A stretch of DNA of 12,188 nucleotides. Source: Chloroflexota bacterium. Lineage in GTDB: Bacteria; Chloroflexota; Anaerolineae; Aggregatilineales; UBA3940. A model generated the notes under the pieces. It was not told the DNA's origin and did not search any database. It saw nothing but the letters and a program-made list of their open reading frames with translations. The stretch is from the NCBI GenBank assembly GCA_010092775.1, contig JAADYZ010000482.1:1-12188 (forward strand), read 5' to 3'. A program made the translations under genes and the position numbers. The number at the start of each line of letters is the position of its first letter. The first letter of the stretch is position 1. This document shows, one piece after another, positions 7,534 to 12,188 of the stretch.

Positions 7534-8580
7534 TTGAACAAACGTACACTTTTATTGGTACTCGCACTGATGCTGGCCGTTCTGTTGGCCGCCTGTGCAC
7601 CGACATCCGATGCTGGCAGCGGCGGTGATGGTGGCGAAGAAGCCGCTGGTGCCTCCGAAATGCCTGGTGAAGGCGTCGAATTGGTAATGGGTCAAGCGAC
7701 TTGGGACACCGGTTGGTTCCAGGCCGAAGTCTACAAGCAAATGCTTGAAGAGCTTGGCTACTCAATCCAGGGACCTGAAACACTTGACAATCCTGTTTTC
7801 TACACCGGTGTTGCTGAAGGTGACGTCGATTTCTGGGCGAATGGTTGGTTCCCACTTCATGACGATTTCGTCGCTGAAGCTGGCGAGAAGGTCCAGCCCG
7901 TTGGTTTTCAGGTCGCATCTGGAGCGCTTCAGGGCTATCTGATTGACAAAGCCACCGCAGACGCCAACAACATCACCAACCTGGGTGACCTGGCTGACCC
8001 CGAGATCGCCGCGATCTTCGACATTGATGGCAATGGCAAGGCCGACCTGATTGGCTGCAACGCGGGTTGGGGCTGCGAAGCTGTCATCAACCGTCACATC
8101 GAAATCTTCGAGCTGGGTGACACCGTTGAGCACATTCAAGGCGAGTACTCTCCCCTGATGGCCGATACCATTGGTCGTTATGAGCGCGGTGAGCCGGTTC
8201 TGTTCTACACCTGGACGCCCAACTGGACCGTGTCTGACTTGGCGCTGGGTGAGGACATCGTATGGATTGGTGTGCCAGATGACCCCGAAGTAGAAGCTGC
8301 GGCCATTCCAAACTGCCAGGAAGACCCCTGCGATATGGGCTTCGCCCCGAATGACATCCGCGTGGTTGCCAACGCCGACATCCTCGCTGAGAATCCGGCG
8401 GCCGCGACTTTATTCGAAATCGTCGAAATTCCACTCGCTGACATTGCTGCACAGAATGCCTTGCTGTCTGCCGGTGAAGACTCTCCGTCAGATATCGCCC
8501 GCCACGCATCCGAGTGGATCGAGAACAACCGGCAACTGGTAGACGGCTGGCTCGAAGAAGCCCGCGCCGCTGCCCAATAA
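7531..8580 (+). CDS. proX: glycine betaine-binding lipoprotein 1 (ProX type)
   Basis: A 349-residue membrane-anchored solute receptor that captures betaine outside the cell and delivers it to ProW. Signal peptide MLNKRTLLLV...LLAAC gives lipid-modified Cys22, followed by a Gly/Glu-rich linker (23-45). The receptor domain resembles E. coli ProX rather than OpuAC: DIDGNGKADLIGCNAGWGCE (164-183) and FYTWTPNW (225-232). Trp106 (GWFPLHD), Trp180 and Trp228 match in position the three tryptophans that form the betaine-binding box of E. coli ProX (Trp65, 140, 188), with nearly identical spacing. Cys176-Cys182 corresponds to the known ProX disulfide. A second pair, Cys262-Cys267 (NCQEDPC), replaces a cysteine-free segment of E. 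coli ProX and may form another disulfide. The Leu after Pro108 is as in E. coli. The gene is third in the operon, 74 bases after proW. Confidence 0.94.
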   Translation: MLNKRTLLLVLALMLAVLLAACAPTSDAGSGGDGGEEAAGASEMPGEGVELVMGQATWDTGWFQAEVYKQMLEELGYSIQGPETLDNPVFYTGVAEGDVDFWANGWFPLHDDFVAEAGEKVQPVGFQVASGALQGYLIDKATADANNITNLGDLADPEIAAIFDIDGNGKADLIGCNAGWGCEAVINRHIEIFELGDTVEHIQGEYSPLMADTIGRYERGEPVLFYTWTPNWTVSDLALGEDIVWIGVPDDPEVEAAAIPNCQEDPCDMGFAPNDIRVVANADILAENPAAATLFEIVEIPLADIAAQNALLSAGEDSPSDIARHASEWIENNRQLVDGWLEEARAAAQ

Positions 8581-8623
8581 CCCTGATTTGGCTTTCGCTT
8601 AACGTTTATCGTTGAGTTTAATA

Positions 8624-8674
8624 CGGGCTGGCTAGCCGATGCCTATACCAATGGGACAAGGCCAGACCAGCCCG
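8624..8674 (+). terminator. bulged 3' hairpin after the first proX
   Basis: cgggctgg (8624-8631) pairs with ccagcccg (8667-8674) over eight base pairs. After a bulged A (8666) the stem continues with C-G, U-A, an A/C mismatch, then three G-C or C-G pairs (8632-8637 with 8660-8665). A second small stem, tgctt/aagca (8676-8687), follows and five T bases lie at 8701-8705. The element sits within the operon, so full termination is unlikely; partial termination or 3'-end protection of the upstream message is more plausible. Its counterpart after the second proX has compensatory changes. Confidence 0.6.
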
Positions 8675-8720
8675 GTGCTTGAAAGCATGTAGTAAGTATG
8701 TTTTTGTGAGTTCAATGCAT

Positions 8721-8736
8721 TAGGAGGAGAATTTTG
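8721..8736 (+). promoter_or_regulatory. strong ribosome-binding site with TTG start, second proX
   Basis: AGGAGGAG (8722-8729) precedes TTG 8734-8736 at the same spacing as in the first copy. The codons after TTG encode FKKYTMGLMLALMVV, a correct signal-peptide start. The next in-frame ATG, six codons later, would remove the positively charged n-region of the signal peptide. Confidence 0.78.
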
Positions 8737-9801
8737 TTTAAGAAGTACACAATGGGTCTTATGCTAGCGCTGATGGTCGTCGCCTTGATGGCGGCCTGCG
8801 CACCCGCCCAAGAGGCCGCTGCCCCCGCTGACGAGGGCGAAGAGGCCGCCGAGTCCGATGCCGGAGCGGAAGAAGCCGGACAACCTGGCGAAGGTGTTGA
8901 GGTTGTGATGGGCCAGGCCACCTGGGATACCGGTTGGTTCCAGGCCGCGGTCTTCAAGCAGATGATGGAAGAGTTGGGTTACACCGTCCAGGGTCCTGAG
9001 ACACTCGACAACCCGGTGTTCTACACTGGCGCCGCTGAAGGTGATGTCGATTTCTGGGCCAATGGTTGGTTCCCAAATCATGATCCTTTTCTTGAAGAGA
9101 CCGGGGACGCTGTTCAAGCAGTTGGCTTCCAGGTTCAGGCTGGAGCGCTTCAGGGCTACCTGATCGACGCTGCCACTGCAGAAGCGAATGGCATCACCAA
9201 TCTGGGTGACCTGGCTGACCCTGAAATCGCCTCGATCATCGACATTGATGGCAATGGTCAAGCTGACCTGATCGGCTGTAACGCGGGTTGGGGCTGCGAA
9301 GCCATCATCAACAGCCACCTGGAGATGTTCGAACTGGGTGACACCGTTGAGCATGTTCAGGGTGAATACTCTGCGTTGATGGCCGACACCATCGGTCGTT
9401 ATGAGCGCGGTGAGCCGGTTCTGTTCTACACCTGGACGCCCAACTGGACCGTCTCTGAGTTGAGCCTCGGTGATGACGTTGTGTGGCTGGGTGTACCGGA
9501 TGATCCCGCTGTCGAAGCTGTGGCGATCCCGAACTGCCAGGAAGACCCCTGCGACATGGGCTTCGCCCCGAATGACATCCGCGTGGTTGCCAGCACAGAG
9601 TTCCTGAACAACAACCCGGCTGCTGCCACCTTGTTCGAACTGGTTGAAATTCCGCTCGCCGACATCGCTGAACAGAACGTGTTGCTCAGCCAGGGCGAAG
9701 ATTCCCCATCGGACATTGAGCGCCACGCTGCTACTTGGATCGAAGACAATCGTGCGCTGGTTGACGGCTGGCTTGAAGAAGCTCGCGCCGCTGCCCAGTA
9801 A
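8734..9801 (+). CDS. proX: glycine betaine-binding lipoprotein 2 (ProX type, paralogue)
   Basis: A 355-residue second receptor of the same importer. Signal peptide MFKKYTMGLM...LMAAC gives lipidated Cys22, and the linker (23-50) is Ala/Glu-rich, unlike the Gly-rich linker of copy 1. The binding tryptophans are kept (Trp112, Trp186, Trp234), as are both cysteine pairs (182/188 and 268/273). About 84% of the 305 aligned residues are identical to copy 1. Differences concentrate at residues 115-137, directly after the first binding tryptophan: GWFPNHDPF here against GWFPLHDDF in copy 1, so the conserved Leu is Asn. That could alter affinity or ligand range (other betaines, choline-like compounds); this is inference. 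It lies 153 bases after copy 1 and is last in the operon. Confidence 0.94.
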   Translation: MFKKYTMGLMLALMVVALMAACAPAQEAAAPADEGEEAAESDAGAEEAGQPGEGVEVVMGQATWDTGWFQAAVFKQMMEELGYTVQGPETLDNPVFYTGAAEGDVDFWANGWFPNHDPFLEETGDAVQAVGFQVQAGALQGYLIDAATAEANGITNLGDLADPEIASIIDIDGNGQADLIGCNAGWGCEAIINSHLEMFELGDTVEHVQGEYSALMADTIGRYERGEPVLFYTWTPNWTVSELSLGDDVVWLGVPDDPAVEAVAIPNCQEDPCDMGFAPNDIRVVASTEFLNNNPAAATLFELVEIPLADIAEQNVLLSQGEDSPSDIERHAATWIEDNRALVDGWLEEARAAAQ

Positions 9802-9842
9802 ACTCAGCTTTTCATCTACTTGACCGCGTGTTGAGTGGAACT

Positions 9843-9895
9843 CAGGCTGGCTCATCCCTTCCACCGCCAAATGGACCAGAGGTGAGACCAGCCTG
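9843..9895 (+). terminator. bulged 3' hairpin after the second proX (operon end)
   Basis: caggctgg (9843-9850) pairs with ccagcctg (9888-9895), then a bulged A (9887) and an inner stem ctcatc (9851-9856) with ggtgag (9881-9886, including one G-U pair). The downstream bases gtttgctcatt are only mildly T-rich. It closes the proVWXX operon and is the counterpart of the hairpin after the first proX, with the same stem length and the same bulged A. Confidence 0.65.
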
Positions 9896-9907
9896 TTTGC
9901 TCATTAT

Positions 9908-9921
9908 AGGCTGAACAGCCT
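9908..9921 (+). terminator. small stem-loop behind the operon-end hairpin
   Basis: aggctg (9908-9913) pairs with cagcct (9916-9921). Six base pairs leave only a two-base gap, so four or five pairs with a larger loop are realistic. A small stem also follows the large hairpin after the first proX, so the two-hairpin arrangement may be a conserved 3' element. No T-tract is present. Confidence 0.35.
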
Positions 9922-9977
9922 GCACTGTGAAGCACCTTCTGAGTCTCACAACCTATCAATTCCCCCAACTCTCTCAA

Positions 9978-10006
9978 TTGTGATTCCCATCCCAATCGAG
10001 TAGTAT
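9978..10006 (+). promoter_or_regulatory. candidate promoter of the glycosyltransferase gene, possibly leaderless
   Basis: TTGTGA (9978-9983) and TAGTAT (10001-10006), each with four of six consensus matches, are 17 bases apart. The usual distance from a -10 element puts the transcription start at about 10012-10014, at the ATG at 10014. No Shine-Dalgarno sequence is present before that ATG, which agrees with a leaderless transcript. Confidence 0.4.
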
Positions 10007-10013
10007 CGAGCGC

Positions 10014-12188
10014 ATGTCATCAACCTCGCGTTTTGGCCAGTGGATGCTGGTTGTTGCGGTCCTGCTTCTGGCGACTTTCACGCGTCTGGATCGCCTGGGG
10101 CAGGAATTCTATTCGACCGACGCTGGCACTCACAGCCTGTTGGCGATGGAAATTGGCCAGTATGGGCGTTTTCATCTTGATGGACCGCCCATGTCTGTCG
10201 GTCGATCCCATTCGCCTTTCAGCATCTACCTCTATGCGCTGCCTTTCGCCATCACGCCCGATCCACGCATTGCGGCGGCCTTTACTGGTCTGTTCAATGT
10301 GCTCGGCATCGGGCTGCTGTATGCACTTGGCCGACGCTATCTCAGTCATGAGGTCGGCCTGATCGCAGCCGCCTTAGCCGCAATCCACCCTGAGGCCCTC
10401 GTGGCTAGCCGCAGCATCTGGAATCCTAATTTGGCCGCTCCGTTCGCGTTGGCTTACATCTACAGCGGACTGCTGGGCTACGTTGAGAATCGGCGTGGGG
10501 CGCGCTGGCTGCATGTAGTCTTTCTCGGATTCGCCATGCAGTGCCATCCGATGGCCGTCTTGTTGGCGCCACTATCGGTCGGGCTGTGGCTTTATCGGCT
10601 GTTCCAAGACCGCTCGCGATGGCGATCGCTGGTCGCCGACGCACTGGTCAGCAACGGTCTAGCGCTACTGGTGCTGCTGCCCTGGTTGATCAGTTTACTC
10701 AGTGGCAGCGGTGACGGCCTGAGCTTCTTACCTAACCGTGGCTTGATGTACGCGTTGTCAACAGCCTACACCTCCCTTGGCGGATTCACGGCCAACTGGG
10801 TGCAGCCTATCCTGCCTGTCCTCACAGTGATCGGCTTGCTGTGGTTGATTGCGCGAGCATTTTTGCTGTCTAATCTTGCACAGTCCGAGCGGGTGGCTGG
10901 TTTGGCACTGAGCGCCGCCTTCCTGTTCATTCCCCTAATGGCCTTGCTGATCAACCTGCCTTATCGCGACTATCATCTACGCCCCGCCTTTCCCGTCGCC
11001 TTTTTGGTCCAAGCCTTTGTCCTGGTCGAACTGCCACGCATCGACCGGCGGCTGATCGTTCTGCCCGTGCTGTTGCTTGCAGTCGTGGTGGGTTTCTATG
11101 GGCGGCGCGCCCTGTTAGCCGATTACAGTTTGGGCCGTCCGACAATGGCCGAGCAAATCGAAGCGGTGCGTAGTGCCTCGACCCAGGCGGAGGAAGCCAA
11201 CCAACCACTCTTGATCTTCACTGAGGAAGAGCGTCATCGACAGTGGCAGGCCCTCAAGCAACATATGGACCTAACCTACGATCGGGATGTGCGCGTCGTC
11301 TTCAGCAATCAAGGACTGCCACTGCCCACACCGGGGGCCCTTCTACTGGCCTGGGACGATTATCCTGACCAACGCCATTTGCTAGCAGGTGCGGACAACT
11401 TTCGCGAACACTTCGTCCTGACCCACCTGCCGCCTGCATCTAGCTACCAGCCTGTTTACCAGAACGTCTCCCCAATCCGCTTCGAAGATGGCAGTCGCCT
11501 CATTGGACTGGCCCCGATTACCCTGTCTCAGCGCCCCAATGCCGGACAGCCTTGGCCGCTCACGCTGATATGGGAAGTCGAACAGGCACCCGCGTCATTG
11601 ACTACCTTTGTGCATCTTGTGGACCGGGCTGGTCAACGCCTCGATGTCACGCCGGACCAACTGCTGATCGCAGCACAGAATTGGCAGGCCGGTGAACGGG
11701 TCCTGCAACAGGTCGATCTGCAAATCAACGCGGATATGCCGATCGATCAAGGCCTCTTCCTGCGAGTTGGGCTGTACGATGCAATCGGTCCGATCCGCGT
11801 GCTGGGCGAGAACGGTCAGCCAACTGCCGACTTCAGCTTGATCCGCCTGCCTGGGGCCCCCACCGATCTGGTGCAGGTGAATGAATCCCTGGCGATTCAT
11901 GATGTCGAAATCAACCCGACGCTGGAACAAGGCCCACCGCTCAGTCTTACGATCACCTGGCATGTTATTCAGACGCTCAGTATTGACCCTGTGCTGGAAT
12001 GGTCGCTTCGAGACGCCGAAGGCGATATGGTCTATTCGCATGACACCTCGCTAGAGGCATCAACCTGGCTGGCTCCCGCTTATCATCAGGATCAAACCAT
12101 TCTACGCATCCCGCCTGATCTTCCTCCAGGTCGTTATGTCGTGTCGCTCAGCATCGCCGATTCAGTCAGACAGGCTGAGCCGCTGCAA
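10014..12188 (+). CDS. GT-C (GT39/ArnT-like) membrane glycosyltransferase, 3' end outside window
   Basis: The frame is open for 725 codons from ATG 10014 to the window edge, so the protein is incomplete at its C-terminus. Residues 11-25 form the first membrane helix. The first outer loop holds FYSTDAGTHSLLAMEI (32-47), where Asp36 and His40 occupy the place of the catalytic acidic loop motif of GT-C enzymes. Further hydrophobic helices run to about residue 362. Such enzymes move a sugar from a polyprenyl-phosphate donor to a lipid, glycan or protein acceptor outside the membrane. From about 372 the chain is soluble. Residues about 486-600 and 620-725 look like two copies of a beta-sandwich module (GQPWPLTLIW against GPPLSLTITW; FVHLVDRAG against EWSLRDAEG). 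Donor and acceptor cannot be told from the sequence. The start lacks a ribosome-binding site but leaves a normal N-terminus; internal Met11 would cut into the first helix. Confidence 0.85.
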   Translation, partial: MSSTSRFGQWMLVVAVLLLATFTRLDRLGQEFYSTDAGTHSLLAMEIGQYGRFHLDGPPMSVGRSHSPFSIYLYALPFAITPDPRIAAAFTGLFNVLGIGLLYALGRRYLSHEVGLIAAALAAIHPEALVASRSIWNPNLAAPFALAYIYSGLLGYVENRRGARWLHVVFLGFAMQCHPMAVLLAPLSVGLWLYRLFQDRSRWRSLVADALVSNGLALLVLLPWLISLLSGSGDGLSFLPNRGLMYALSTAYTSLGGFTANWVQPILPVLTVIGLLWLIARAFLLSNLAQSERVAGLALSAAFLFIPLMALLINLPYRDYHLRPAFPVAFLVQAFVLVELPRIDRRLIVLPVLLLAVVVGFYGRRALLADYSLGRPTMAEQIEAVRSASTQAEEANQPLLIFTEEERHRQWQALKQHMDLTYDRDVRVVFSNQGLPLPTPGALLLAWDDYPDQRHLLAGADNFREHFVLTHLPPASSYQPVYQNVSPIRFEDGSRLIGLAPITLSQRPNAGQPWPLTLIWEVEQAPASLTTFVHLVDRAGQRLDVTPDQLLIAAQNWQAGERVLQQVDLQINADMPIDQGLFLRVGLYDAIGPIRVLGENGQPTADFSLIRLPGAPTDLVQVNESLAIHDVEINPTLEQGPPLSLTITWHVIQTLSIDPVLEWSLRDAEGDMVYSHDTSLEASTWLAPAYHQDQTILRIPPDLPPGRYVVSLSIADSVRQAEPLQ

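Larger units (their letters stand above)
7518..9895 (+). repeat. tandem duplication of a proX unit (RBS, gene and 3' hairpin)
   Basis: Unit 1 covers about 7518-8674 and unit 2 about 8721-9895. Both begin with the same 18 bases taggaggagaattttgtt (7518-7535 and 8721-8738), contain homologous genes, and end with a similarly placed two-part hairpin. From residue 45 of copy 1 and 51 of copy 2 the proteins align for 305 residues without a gap, with about 50 differences by hand count. The signal-peptide and linker part and the spacer between units are much less alike. Confidence 0.88.

Noticed and set aside
8764..9870. 368-codon open frame antisense to the second proX
   Set aside because: It mirrors the codon pattern of the real gene, has no ribosome-binding site or family resemblance, and a shorter counterpart lies opposite the first proX, as expected for a shadow of biased codon use.
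10033..10362. 109-codon plus-strand frame at the start of the glycosyltransferase gene
   Set aside because: It is in another frame than the 725-codon glycosyltransferase frame, which has clear membrane-protein character.
1..12188. Mobile element, integration site or CRISPR array
   Set aside because: No transposase or integrase frames, no flanking direct repeats and no regularly spaced short repeats were seen; the only large repeat is the proX duplication.

Overview
The window looks like a chromosomal segment from a member of the Chloroflexota, possibly an Anaerolineae-type lineage; this is inference. The signs are a lipoprotein with a Thr/Pro-rich linker after its lipobox, a GT-C glycosyltransferase carrying tandem C-terminal beta-sandwich modules, lipoprotein (not periplasmic) solute-binding proteins, moderately high GC, and frequent TTG starts. 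There are no rRNA or tRNA genes, no recognisable insertion sequences and no CRISPR array.

The left half (about 64-4510) is read from the minus strand. It holds a type II (SERCA-like) Ca2+-transporting P-type ATPase. A strong hairpin follows, then a NeuD/PglD-like left-handed beta-helix acyltransferase overlapping a small lipoprotein with an M15-like (D,D-carboxypeptidase-fold) domain. Bases 1-75 may hold the tail of a convergent plus-strand gene.

A divergent intergenic region of about 780 bp (4511-5292) follows. It is AT-richer than its surroundings, contains one fair sigma70-type promoter, and has several palindromes between that promoter and the next gene.

The plus strand then carries a complete glycine betaine/proline-betaine ABC importer: proV (ATPase with CBS domains), proW (permease), and two consecutive, gap-free paralogous proX-type binding lipoproteins of about 84% identity. 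The two proX units share the same 18-base ribosome-binding/TTG-start block. Each is followed by the same kind of hairpin, whose stems differ by compensatory changes. Together the genes would import compatible solutes under osmotic stress, with the second binding protein perhaps widening the ligand range or raising receptor dose.

From 10014 to the right edge runs a long open frame, cut by the window end. It encodes a multi-spanning GT-C (GT39/ArnT-like) glycosyltransferase with an extracytoplasmic beta-sandwich tail. A promoter placed so that transcription would begin almost at its ATG suggests a leaderless mRNA.

The most noteworthy signals are the proX duplication with its covarying 3' hairpins and patchy near-identity, the three TTG starts in one operon, the extended M3-M4 loop of the Ca2+ pump, and the long structured leader of the betaine operon. 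No clearly undescribed multi-gene system was seen.
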